A stretch of 13,244 nt of DNA from an uncultured Oscillospiraceae bacterium (GTDB taxonomy: Bacteria > Bacillota > Clostridia > Oscillospirales > Oscillospiraceae): NCBI GenBank assembly GCA_900754515.1, contig CAAEDD010000090.1:1-13244 (forward strand), read 5' to 3'. The position numbers and the translations under genes were made by a program. Each line of letters starts with the position of its first letter. Position 1 is the first letter of the stretch. The notes beneath the pieces are model-generated. The model was given only the letters and a program-made list of their open reading frames with translations, did not search any database and was not told the DNA's origin. This document shows positions 1-5,353 of this stretch, one piece after another.

Positions 1-92
1 GCCATGGAGGATGCCTCCCTTGCTGGCTAACTTCATTCATGCCAGGGGCTGCAAACCAAAGTGCGAAAAATCCTTGACACTACCTGTGAAAA

Positions 93-1370
93 TTATTCTT
101 TCAGCGCCGTTACCGGCACGACGAACACTCCATCCGGCCGCTGGTAGGCGGCATTTGACATACCGCACAGGACACACAGAACCGCAGGAGGTTTTCCCTT
201 GGGGTCTGCCTCGATCTGCTTTTTGATCTTCAGCAGGTTTTCCGCAGCAGCGTCTATCTGGTTGGCTCCCAGCTTGATCTCAAAGGCACACCAGCGGCTG
301 TCGGGCAGTTCCACCACTGCGTCGATCTCCTGACTCCTATAGTCCTGGTAGTGATAGAGCTGTGCTCCAAAGGACTCTGCATAGATACGCAGGTCCCTCT
401 CACAGAGAGCCTCAAAGAGAAAGCCCAGAGTTTCCAAGTCTCCAAGCAGGCCGGCAGGACTCACATTCAGCAGGGCGCAGGCCAGGGACGGGTCGGCAAG
501 GTGACGTTTCTCAGCCTGCTTTACCCGCACTGAGGAGCGGATACCTGAGGAGAAGGGCGGTTGATTGTCCGTAATAAACAGCCGTTTGAAGATATCCAGA
601 TAAGCTGCCACGGTGTTGCCGTCGATATCCTCATCATCCACTGCCTTGATATCCTTCATCAGCGTCTTATTGGTCGCAGTGGTACTTTCATTTCGAGCCA
701 GAGAGCGCAGCAGCAGACGCATCTTCTGGGTATCCCTCTTCACACCGTCTATCCGGTACACATCATCGTCAATTACGGCGTCCAGGTATTGGGCCGGAAG
801 CAGAGCCGCCTGCTCCAGCGGCAGACCCAAGCTTCCCGGCCAACCGCCCCGAATAATGAGCTCAATAAGCTTCTTCAAATCTACCTCGCCGGTCAAGGCG
901 GGTGTCAGTGTTCCCTGGCACAACTGCTCCAGAGACACTTTCCCGCAGGAGTCCCCGGACTCCCAGAGGGACATGGGCCGCATCCGTAGTCGGGCAATCC
1001 GTCCCGCACCACTGTGGAGAATACCTTTGTGATTAGGTGTGGCGGAGCCGGTAAGAATGAACTGGCCCTTTTGAGGGCGCTGATCCACCTTGTAGCGCAC
1101 AGCATCCCAGAGAGGCGGAACTTCCTGCCACTCGTCAATCAACCGGGGAGTTTCCCCCTCCAGTACAAGAGCGGGGGACAGCTCTGCCAATTGACGGTTC
1201 TGAAAATTGCCGGCCGGGTCTCCGATATAGATCTCGCTTTTGCTATGGTAAGAGGAGGTCCAGGTCTTGCCGCACCATTTTGGCCCTTCTATGCAGACGG
1301 CCCCAAAGGCAGAGAGATATTTTCCCACCTGCCTGTCAACAATGCGTGGCTTGTATTTTCCTCTGTCCAT
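93..1370 (-). CDS. AAA-family ATPase with C-terminal DUF4143-like domain
   Basis: Cytosolic 425-aa P-loop ATPase of the widespread AAA_14/DUF4143 type; the cellular role of this family is poorly known. Seen: variant Walker A GPKWCGKT (residues 29-36), Walker B LIDEWQ (77-82), sensor-like LTGS (106-109), and an Arg-rich GAGRIARLRMRP stretch (121-132) where these proteins carry finger arginines. The C-terminal part has EID (348-350) followed by FEIK (363-366), the E-x-D ... E-x-K pattern of the PD-(D/E)xK nuclease fold usual in this family. I chose ATG at 1370 over the in-frame GTG at 1379 because GAGGTG sits six bases upstream of the ATG. The length is normal for the family and there is no frameshift. 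It is transcribed alone from a promoter buried in 23-bp repeats, which suggests tight control. Family call is firm; nuclease activity is inference. Confidence 0.9.
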   Translation of the reverse strand: MDRGKYKPRIVDRQVGKYLSAFGAVCIEGPKWCGKTWTSSYHSKSEIYIGDPAGNFQNRQLAELSPALVLEGETPRLIDEWQEVPPLWDAVRYKVDQRPQKGQFILTGSATPNHKGILHSGAGRIARLRMRPMSLWESGDSCGKVSLEQLCQGTLTPALTGEVDLKKLIELIIRGGWPGSLGLPLEQAALLPAQYLDAVIDDDVYRIDGVKRDTQKMRLLLRSLARNESTTATNKTLMKDIKAVDDEDIDGNTVAAYLDIFKRLFITDNQPPFSSGIRSSVRVKQAEKRHLADPSLACALLNVSPAGLLGDLETLGFLFEALCERDLRIYAESFGAQLYHYQDYRSQEIDAVVELPDSRWCAFEIKLGANQIDAAAENLLKIKKQIEADPKGKPPAVLCVLCGMSNAAYQRPDGVFVVPVTALKE

Positions 1371-1384
1371 GGCGCTCACCTCGA

Positions 1385-1476
1385 TTATTCAGTGAAATTA
1401 TTATATTCTATTCAGTCAAATTTTACAATCTTATTCAGCGAAATTTTTAAAATTTATTCTGCTTAATTTTTGTATC
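1385..1476. repeat. Four 23-bp direct repeats straddling the ATPase promoter (candidate operator array)
   Basis: Four head-to-tail units start at 1385, 1408, 1431 and 1454, with an exact 23-bp period. The core on the plus strand is YTATTCAGYSAAATT: TTATTCAGTGAAATT, CTATTCAGTCAAATT, TTATTCAGCGAAATT, and a degenerate fourth copy TTATTCTGCTTAATT. The ATTCAG/ATTCTG hexamer falls at 1387, 1410, 1433 and 1456. The core is conserved while the AT-rich remainder of each unit drifts, as expected for binding sites rather than a recent slippage repeat. A period near two helical turns would put bound proteins on roughly the same DNA face. The regulator is unknown; the ATPase itself is one candidate. Confidence 0.75.
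1400..1428 (-). promoter_or_regulatory. Promoter of the AAA/DUF4143 ATPase gene
   Basis: On the minus strand, TTGTAA (1428-1423) and a perfect TATAAT (1405-1400) are separated by 17 bp. The start codon lies about 30 bases beyond the -10. The promoter is overlaid by the 23-bp repeat array: one copy sits in the spacer, one over the predicted transcription start, and two upstream. Confidence 0.65.
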
Positions 1477-1557
1477 TGTGTCAAGGTGATCACGCTTTGA
1501 CCCAGCTTTTGGGATGAAACACGCCTCAGACTTAACGGCTCTGCATATTCGTATTAC

Positions 1558-2448
1558 TTAATAGGCGATTCTGAAATAGTCAAGATAGGCTTTGTATCTG
1601 TCCTGGGCGGTCAGGCATGTATCTGTCAGATAGCCTTTTTCATGGTCCCATTCTTTCAGACCCCGGTAATAGAACAGCTTCAGATCATCCCCAATGATGA
1701 AGGGAACGATATTATACTTCAGGCACTCTTTGAACATAATCAGCCTGCCTACACGGCCGTTTCCATCCTGGAAGGGATGAATCCTTTCAAACTTCACATG
1801 GAAGTCCAGAATATCCTCAAAGGTTTTTTTCCCCTTGGCGTTATATTCCGTCAGCAATTCCTTCATCTTATCGGCAACTTCTTCAGGAAGGGCAGTATCC
1901 ATACCTCCAACTTCGTTGGGCAGTTTCTTATATTCGCCCACAGCAAACCAGTCCTTCCTGGAATCGCTGGTTCCGTTCTTCAAGGTCAGATGAAGCTCTT
2001 TGATAAACTTCTCCGTCAAAACCGCTTTTGCATTGTCGATGATCATGTCGATGCAGCGGAAATGATTTGCTGTTTCAATTACATCGTCCACATTGAGAAC
2101 TTCATTTTCTATGCCGATGGTGTTTGTCTCAAAAATATATCTGGTCTGCTCGTGAGTCAGACGGCTTCCCTCAATGTGATTGGAGTTATATGTCAAATCG
2201 ATTTGGGTCTTATGGTAAATACCGCCGGGATATCTGCCGGCTTTCTCATCTTTCAGAATATCCAGCAGGGTGACTGGCTGTGCTTTTTTCTTATTGGTAC
2301 GTTCCGGCTTCTCCGCGTTTTCGGGAATGTTCCAGGTCTTGCCGGTAAGGAAGGCACCGTTCACCCGGCTATGGGCGCAGTAGTTTCTGACGCTGCGCTC
2401 CGAAACGCCCCACTTTTTTGCCGTTTCCGCTACTGAAAGGTATCGCAT
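1558..2448 (-). CDS. Fic/Fido-domain protein with N-terminal helix-turn-helix
   Basis: A 296-aa protein predicted to transfer AMP (or another nucleotide moiety) from a nucleotide to a protein hydroxyl; the target is unknown. Residues 1-45 (YLSVAETAKKWGVSERSV...) look like an excisionase/MerR-type helix-turn-helix. The Fic core carries the full motif HPFQDGNGRVGR (224-235), with His224 as catalytic base. An inhibitory-helix motif S-x3-E-G (SNHIEG, 89-94) precedes the core, as in class II Fic proteins whose own N-terminal helix blocks ATP positioning, so it is probably autoinhibited and needs no separate antitoxin. Start: ATG at 2448 has GGAGG at 2460-2456; an in-frame ATG at 2472 lacks a good site. 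All motif residues are intact. The helix-turn-helix plus the inverted repeats upstream suggest autoregulation (inference). Confidence 0.92.
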   Translation of the reverse strand: MRYLSVAETAKKWGVSERSVRNYCAHSRVNGAFLTGKTWNIPENAEKPERTNKKKAQPVTLLDILKDEKAGRYPGGIYHKTQIDLTYNSNHIEGSRLTHEQTRYIFETNTIGIENEVLNVDDVIETANHFRCIDMIIDNAKAVLTEKFIKELHLTLKNGTSDSRKDWFAVGEYKKLPNEVGGMDTALPEEVADKMKELLTEYNAKGKKTFEDILDFHVKFERIHPFQDGNGRVGRLIMFKECLKYNIVPFIIGDDLKLFYYRGLKEWDHEKGYLTDTCLTAQDRYKAYLDYFRIAY

Positions 2449-2507
2449 CTGCTGTCCTCCGTTCTGAATCAAATGCCTGCTCCAATCTGTAATATTAATA
2501 TATCACA

Positions 2508-2564
2508 TTATCGGCAAAAATATCAACGAGTTTATGCAATAATGGCTACTGTTTTTGCCGATAA
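2508..2564. promoter_or_regulatory. Perfect 13-bp inverted repeat upstream of the Fic gene (candidate operator)
   Basis: TTATCGGCAAAAA at 2508-2520 is matched exactly by TTTTTGCCGATAA at 2552-2564, with 31 bp between. On the minus strand the proximal arm contains TTGCCG, which could be a -35 for the Fic gene with a weak TATTAC 17 bp further on. A protein bound there would then occlude RNA polymerase. The loop is too long for a terminator. Two weaker resemblances lie near 2740 and 2759. The binding protein is unknown; the Fic helix-turn-helix is a natural guess. Confidence 0.55.
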
Positions 2565-2587
2565 GGGAAGTTCTGTTCCGACATTCA

Positions 2588-2657
2588 CTGTGTCACACAC
2601 CGTAAAATAATATAGAAGTGTGATGACAATCACATTATTGTCAATAATTGTGTGATT
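2588..2657. repeat. Cluster of short nested palindromes in the Fic/SDR intergenic region
   Basis: The 2449-2771 gap has no gene. Apart from the operator-like repeat nearer Fic, it holds GACAAT-6-ATTGTC (2625-2642), an overlapping AATCACA/TGTGATT pair (2628-2634 and 2651-2657), and a TGTGTCACACA stretch near 2589. Overlapping GTGTGAT words suggest a second set of regulator sites, or debris. No promoter pointing into a gene was found here. Confidence 0.35.
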
Positions 2658-2675
2658 GGGTTTAAAGCATATATG

Positions 2676-2711
2676 AAAACTGGATGCAGCTTCTTGTGAA
2701 GCAGCATCCAG
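2676..2711 (-). terminator. Rho-independent terminator of the SDR gene
   Basis: On the minus strand a 14-bp stem with one mismatch (arms 2711-2698 and 2693-2680, loop 2697-2694) is followed by TTTTCATATAT. It lies about 60 bases past the SDR stop codon. The plus-strand side has no U-run, so it is one-directional. Confidence 0.8.
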
Positions 2712-2771
2712 TGTGGCACTGATTATGCAAAAATCTGGTTTTACCGATATATAGCTTTTTTTGCCGGGAAA

Positions 2772-3533
2772 TTATTCAATTCCCTGCTGCTTGCACCAGA
2801 TGTCCATTACCAGGTTCACAGGCAGGTGCTTCACCAGCCGGACCTGCCGCCGCACCGGGGCGCCCAGGATGGAAACAGACTTGCCTTTTTTCAGATCCTT
2901 CATAGCCTGCTGGGCTACTTCCCAGGCCTCATACCAGCGGTCTACATACTTTATGTAATCGTTGTGTTTGGCATGGGCCTGGAATTCCGTTTTGATCCAG
3001 CCGGGGCACACGCACATGACGCTGATACCCCGGTGCCGCAGCTCTCTCCCAATAGCCCGCGAAAAGCTGAGGACATAGCTCTTGCTGGCGCCGTAAACAG
3101 CCTGATAGGGCACTGGCTGCCAGGAGGAATTGGAGCCCATGTTGATTATGTGGTCGCCCGACTTCATATAGGGCAGGCTAACATGGCACATTGCAGTCAG
3201 TGCAAGGCTGTTGAGCCGGGCGCTGGCAAGCTGGGCTTTCAGATCCTGCTCTTCAAAGGGGCCAAATACGCCGCAGCCTGCGGCATTGATAAGCATGGCG
3301 ATCTCCGGCTGGGCCTGGGCCAAAAGCTGCTGGTATTTGTCGATGCTGTCCGTATCATTCAGATCAAGACAAACCGGGCGCAGGGTATTCCGGCACTGCT
3401 TCCCCAGCTCTTCCAGCCGGTCGGCTCTTCTGGCGATGGCCCAGATCTCGTCATAGTCATATTCCTTGTCAATGGCAAGCAGCAGCTCCCGACCGATGCC
3501 TGAGCTTGCACCGGTAACAACGGCAATCTTCAC
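2772..3533 (-). CDS. SDR family NAD(P)-dependent oxidoreductase
   Basis: A 253-aa cytosolic classical short-chain dehydrogenase/reductase, predicted to move hydride between NAD(P) and an alcohol/carbonyl substrate that cannot be told from sequence. Rossmann motif TGASSGIG (7-14), the adenine-side NAAG (83-86), and the catalytic tetrad Asn108, Ser134, Tyr147 and Lys151 (YGASK) are all present. CPGWIKTEF (176-184) is the usual motif after the active site. The C-terminal VRRQVRLVKHLPVNLVMDIW is basic and hydrophobic and may touch membrane or lipid substrate. Start is GTG at 3533, with AGAGGTG seven bases upstream. It is monocistronic, with its own promoter and terminator. Fold and chemistry are certain; substrate is unknown. 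Confidence 0.93.
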   Translation of the reverse strand: MKIAVVTGASSGIGRELLLAIDKEYDYDEIWAIARRADRLEELGKQCRNTLRPVCLDLNDTDSIDKYQQLLAQAQPEIAMLINAAGCGVFGPFEEQDLKAQLASARLNSLALTAMCHVSLPYMKSGDHIINMGSNSSWQPVPYQAVYGASKSYVLSFSRAIGRELRHRGISVMCVCPGWIKTEFQAHAKHNDYIKYVDRWYEAWEVAQQAMKDLKKGKSVSILGAPVRRQVRLVKHLPVNLVMDIWCKQQGIE

Positions 3534-3565
3534 GATTACACACCTCTATTTCTTTTGATGGACAT

Positions 3566-3594
3566 ATCATAACATAAACCCTAGCTTCAAACAA
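3566..3594 (-). promoter_or_regulatory. Promoter of the SDR gene
   Basis: On the minus strand, TTGTTT (3594-3589) and TATGAT (3571-3566) are separated by 17 bp, about 32 bases upstream of the GTG start. The -10 matches 5 of 6; the -35 is weak. Confidence 0.5.
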
Positions 3595-3615
3595 GCGGAG
3601 TGGGTGGAATGTTTT

Positions 3616-3721
3616 AGTTTAGAGTTTGTTGTCAAATTCATTTGGAAGAACTCTAAACTTTGAAAATTTAAAAAGTGGACATTAATTGCGAAACTTAGCG
3701 TATCACAAGTGCCGTCCACTT
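3616..3721. repeat. Two consecutive inverted repeats downstream of the small hypothetical gene
   Basis: First: AGTTTAGAGTT (3616-3626) pairs exactly with AACTCTAAACT (3649-3659). Inside its loop lies a second hairpin, CAAAT-tc-ATTTG (3633-3644), giving an interrupted cruciform. Second: AAGTGGAC (3673-3680) pairs with GTCCACTT (3714-3721) across a 33-base loop. Neither is followed by a convincing T-run. They sit at the edge of the AT-rich stretch and may be recombination-site relics, a weak terminator, or chance. Confidence 0.4.
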
Positions 3722-3750
3722 AACTTATTCAATTACTACACAGGCCAATA

Positions 3751-4125
3751 TCACCCGTTTAACCTGTTGTTCCATTCCTGTACAAAATGTTCAGCGGCTT
3801 CTTTGTCTTCATTGGTGTTCCCCCACCAGCAATCATTAAATTCATAATTGCCCATTAGCGCTAATACAGAAGGCTTATACGCTTTGGAAACTCGGACATT
3901 TTCAATGAGTTCTGGGGGAACGTCGTTGAATTGGTACGACTTAAATCTGTTCAAGCCAATCGTGCCAATCGTACTTTGGGCAGCATTCCAATATTTTCCG
4001 CATAGATAAACTTTGGCCCCTCCGACATAGGCTGCAGTCCCATAGCGCAAAATACCGTCAAGATCAGTATGAAATTTTTTTATGTTCCCAACTACGCAAT
4101 ACCGCCATGCTTTATTTGATTCCAT
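3751..4125 (-). CDS. Hypothetical protein, 124 aa
   Basis: I do not recognise this family. The protein is soluble, with no signal peptide or membrane segment. It is rich in aromatic residues (several W and Y), with a Gly/Tyr-rich middle (RYGTAAYVGGAKVYLCGKYW, about residues 27-46) and a charged C-terminal helix (NEDKEAAEHFVQEWNNRL). Start ATG at 4125 has only a weak AGAG four bases upstream, so expression may be low. The coding stretch is AT-rich compared with the SDR and the recombinase, which suggests separate origin. No promoter is obvious, and no partner gene adjoins. The general look resembles orphan genes carried by cassettes or islands, but this is impression only. Confidence 0.6.
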   Translation of the reverse strand: MESNKAWRYCVVGNIKKFHTDLDGILRYGTAAYVGGAKVYLCGKYWNAAQSTIGTIGLNRFKSYQFNDVPPELIENVRVSKAYKPSVLALMGNYEFNDCWWGNTNEDKEAAEHFVQEWNNRLNG

Positions 4126-4266
4126 AAACTCTATTTATCCTTTACTCACCGGCACCAACCAATGAGTGCATTCTTTTCCATTACCTGATATATATAAATT
4201 ATATAGTATAATTTGTAAAAACACAATTAAGACTACGGAAAAAACTGTTCAGAAGATATTTTATTT

Positions 4267-4371
4267 ATGAGCAACAGAAGTGTATACGCTGTTATTAAGT
4301 GCTGTGAAGACTATGTAAGGCGAGTGTTGAAGTACATTGAAGAATACGATGCGGCGGAGAAATCCATATGA
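4267..4371 (+). CDS. Possible 34-aa mini-ORF or gene remnant
   Basis: ATG at 4267 opens 34 codons (MSNRSVYAVIKCCEDYVRRV...) ending at 4371. The peptide is amphipathic and helix-prone. There is no clear Shine-Dalgarno (cagaag is 12 bases upstream). A 17-codon frame overlaps its stop by ATGA at 4368. No family is recognised. It is most likely a fragment of a lost gene; the downstream terminator at 4482 could have served it. Confidence 0.2.
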   Translation: MSNRSVYAVIKCCEDYVRRVLKYIEEYDAAEKSI

Positions 4372-4481
4372 TACTGCACACGAAGGTCAACGGAAAAGGG
4401 CCTACACTTGCCAAATTATGAGAGCGAATGATCTGCAAGGCATAATCACACGGTTTAGTTATCCATACTGACGACTTCTCC

Positions 4482-4515
4482 CCCCTGCAATTTTGAAATT
4501 GCAGGGGAATTTTTA
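4482..4515 (+). terminator. Rho-independent terminator hairpin, orphan
   Basis: CCCCTGCAATTT (4482-4493) pairs perfectly with AAATTGCAGGGG (4496-4507), followed by AATTTTTA. It is strong and reads on the plus strand. No intact plus-strand gene precedes it, so it probably marks the end of a lost or very short transcript. Confidence 0.75.
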
Positions 4516-4592
4516 TACTCAAAAATTCTGTGATTTTCGCCACTTATCTACGATGGTACCACTGTGACTGGCGATAAATGGCTATCGATTGA

Positions 4593-4622
4593 TGAACAAA
4601 AATTGGAGAATTCTGCTATAAT
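4593..4622 (+). promoter_or_regulatory. Probable promoter for the leader RNA
   Basis: TGAACA (4593-4598) and a perfect TATAAT (4617-4622) are separated by 18 bp. Transcription would start near 4629 and run through the three-codon leader ORF and the attenuator-like hairpins. A second -35-like TTGACA (4622-4627) has no good -10. Confidence 0.45.
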
Positions 4623-4653
4623 TGACACATATTAAAGAAATAAAGGAATAATA

Positions 4654-4715
4654 ATGAGACTTTAGGAAGTCTGGAGACAGCCGGAAATGTGTCTCACCGT
4701 GAGACACATTTTGAA
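4654..4715 (+). promoter_or_regulatory. Attenuator-like leader with a 3-codon ORF and mutually exclusive hairpins
   Basis: ATG AGA CTT TAG (4654-4665; peptide MRL) follows AAAGGA by a usual gap. The ORF overlaps hairpin 1 (AGACTT 4657-4662 with AAGTCT 4667-4672). The last hairpin is a perfect 12-bp stem: AAATGTGTCTCA (4685-4696) with TGAGACACATTT (4700-4711), then TG. GAGACA (4674-4679) can instead pair with TGTCTC (4690-4695), which would break the last stem. This is the layout of translational attenuation. The final U-run is short, so termination is unproven. Confidence 0.4.
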
Positions 4716-4739
4716 AACTGAATAGGGCAGACAGATACA

Positions 4740-5040
4740 TTCCTCATATGGGGAGCCGGGCCGTGGGTGCGCTTGCGATAAACACCAGCAGGTTGGGCAG
4801 CCTTGGCAGGGCTGCTGGCCATGAGCCGTATGGGGGGACAATGATACTTGCGTTAGCTGTACGTCACAGAACAGAACGCCCCGCCATGAGCATGGGGGGA
4901 GGTGAAAATCCTATGGAGCGGCTGCCGGCCGCCGTCTGAATTGCTTGAGAGAAGGTGAATGTTCAGAGAAATTGGCAGACCATAAGTAGGAGAGGAGGTG
5001 CAGCCTATTTAACAGGGATATTTCAGAAGCAGCCTACATA
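4740..5040 (+). ncRNA. Candidate structured RNA upstream of the recombinase module
   Basis: The GC-rich stretch is dense in local pairings. CCAGCAG pairs with CTGCTGG around a competing GCAGCC/GGCTGC stem (about 4780-4820). CCCC-CCAT pairs with ATGG-GGGG (about 4880-4900), AGG-TGAAAAT-CCT is a small hairpin, and GCGGC pairs with GCCGC (about 4917-4932). TCTGAA pairs with TTCAGA. It holds a very strong ribosome site, GGGGGAGGTG at about 4895-4904, eight bases before ATG 4913, which opens only MERLPAAV and stop (4939). A second GGAGAGGAGG at about 4990 has no start codon after it. No known RNA family is recognised. It could be a long 5' leader of the 58-aa ORF, an independent RNA, or a broken leader-peptide region. 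Confidence 0.35.
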
Positions 5041-5083
5041 GACATGGAGTTGTATAGAGGCAGAATGGAGGTGGCGTTCAACC

Positions 5084-5260
5084 ATAAAAAATCAGAAGTT
5101 GAATTATAGATTCCACAATCCCAATACTGAGGAACAAACTGTGGAATATCTGCTTAAGCTGTTTGTGGAAGTCAACAAACCAAAAGTTGAATCAGCCATC
5201 CGCAAAGCTGCCCAGGAAGAAGAGAGGAAGAGGAACAGGAACAGAGAGCACATCAGGTGA
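5084..5260 (+). CDS. 58-aa mobile-element small protein (NYRFHNPNT type), apparent ATA start
   Basis: A 58-codon frame encodes a small charged soluble protein. Its N-terminus is KNQKLNYRFHNPNTEEQTVEYLLKL, followed by a Glu/Lys/Arg-rich helix ending in RKRNRNREHIR. I recall similar NYRFHNPNT small proteins beside recombinases in clostridial integrative elements, but cannot check; their function is unknown. The frame is closed by TAG upstream and has no ATG or GTG. The best-placed codon is ATA at 5084, 12 bases after GGAGG (5067-5071). TTG at 5099 has no ribosome site. Either ATA is used, or an ATG-to-ATA change has weakened or silenced the gene. Its stop codon lies in the loop of the terminator, so the transcript ends exactly with the gene. 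Confidence 0.6.
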   Translation: MKNQKLNYRFHNPNTEEQTVEYLLKLFVEVNKPKVESAIRKAAQEEERKRNRNREHIR

Positions 5261-5276
5261 AGCCTGATGTGTTTTT
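5249..5276 (+). terminator. Rho-independent terminator between the small ORF and the recombinase
   Basis: CACATCAGG (5249-5257) and CCTGATGTG (5263-5271) form a perfect 9-bp stem with a TGAAG loop, then TTTTT. It overlaps the stop codon of the 58-aa ORF and separates that transcript from the recombinase promoter, which begins four bases later. Confidence 0.9.
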
Positions 5277-5279
5277 CTG

Positions 5280-5308
5280 TTTACATCGTTTTCATTCTGT
5301 GATATAAT
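5280..5308 (+). promoter_or_regulatory. Promoter of the serine recombinase, with overlapping direct repeats
   Basis: TTTACA (5280-5285) and a perfect TATAAT (5303-5308) are spaced by 17 bp. Just downstream lie two near-copies, TTAAGACATAAT (5308-5319) and TTAAGATGTAAT (5327-5338), offset by 19 bp. They cover the likely transcription start and could be an operator. Confidence 0.8.
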
Positions 5309-5353
5309 TAAGACATAATGGAATGATTAAGATGTAATAGGGGGATTTCCCTG

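Larger units (their letters stand above)
4126..5083. other. Long non-coding / decayed stretch before the mobile module
   Basis: 958 bases without a convincing protein gene. The first half (to about 4660) is AT-rich and appears to be remnant DNA with one tiny ORF and a terminator hairpin. The second half becomes GC-rich and holds the attenuator-like leader and the candidate structured RNA listed separately. A 63-codon reading frame at 4748-4939 lacks a ribosome site and is not called. Confidence 0.6.

Noticed and set aside
1481..1502. GTCAA...TTGAC hairpin after the Fic gene
   Set aside because: The stem is only five pairs with a long loop and lacks a T-run, so it is not called as a terminator.
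3616..3721. Integron attC site near the 124-aa hypothetical gene
   Set aside because: The inverted repeats do not end in matching RYYYAAC and GTTRRRY core sites, and no integrase of that type is in the window.
4755..4850. Group II intron fragment (GTGCG and GAGCCGTATG words)
   Set aside because: The complementary half of domain V is missing, no intron reverse transcriptase is present, and other intron landmarks are absent.
4748..4939. 63-codon ORF in the GC-rich leader (MGSRAVGALAINTS...)
   Set aside because: No ribosome site at its ATG, composition is Gly/Ala/Arg-rich as expected from GC-rich structured RNA, and the DNA is full of complementary segments. Only its last eight codons follow a strong ribosome site.
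4880..5020. Cobalamin riboswitch, suggested by GGTGAAAATCC followed by a GCGG/CCGC hairpin
   Set aside because: The upstream AGGGAA-type core, the P3 partner and the 3' closing element are not found, and no B12-related gene follows. Likely chance resemblance; an Rfam scan would settle it.
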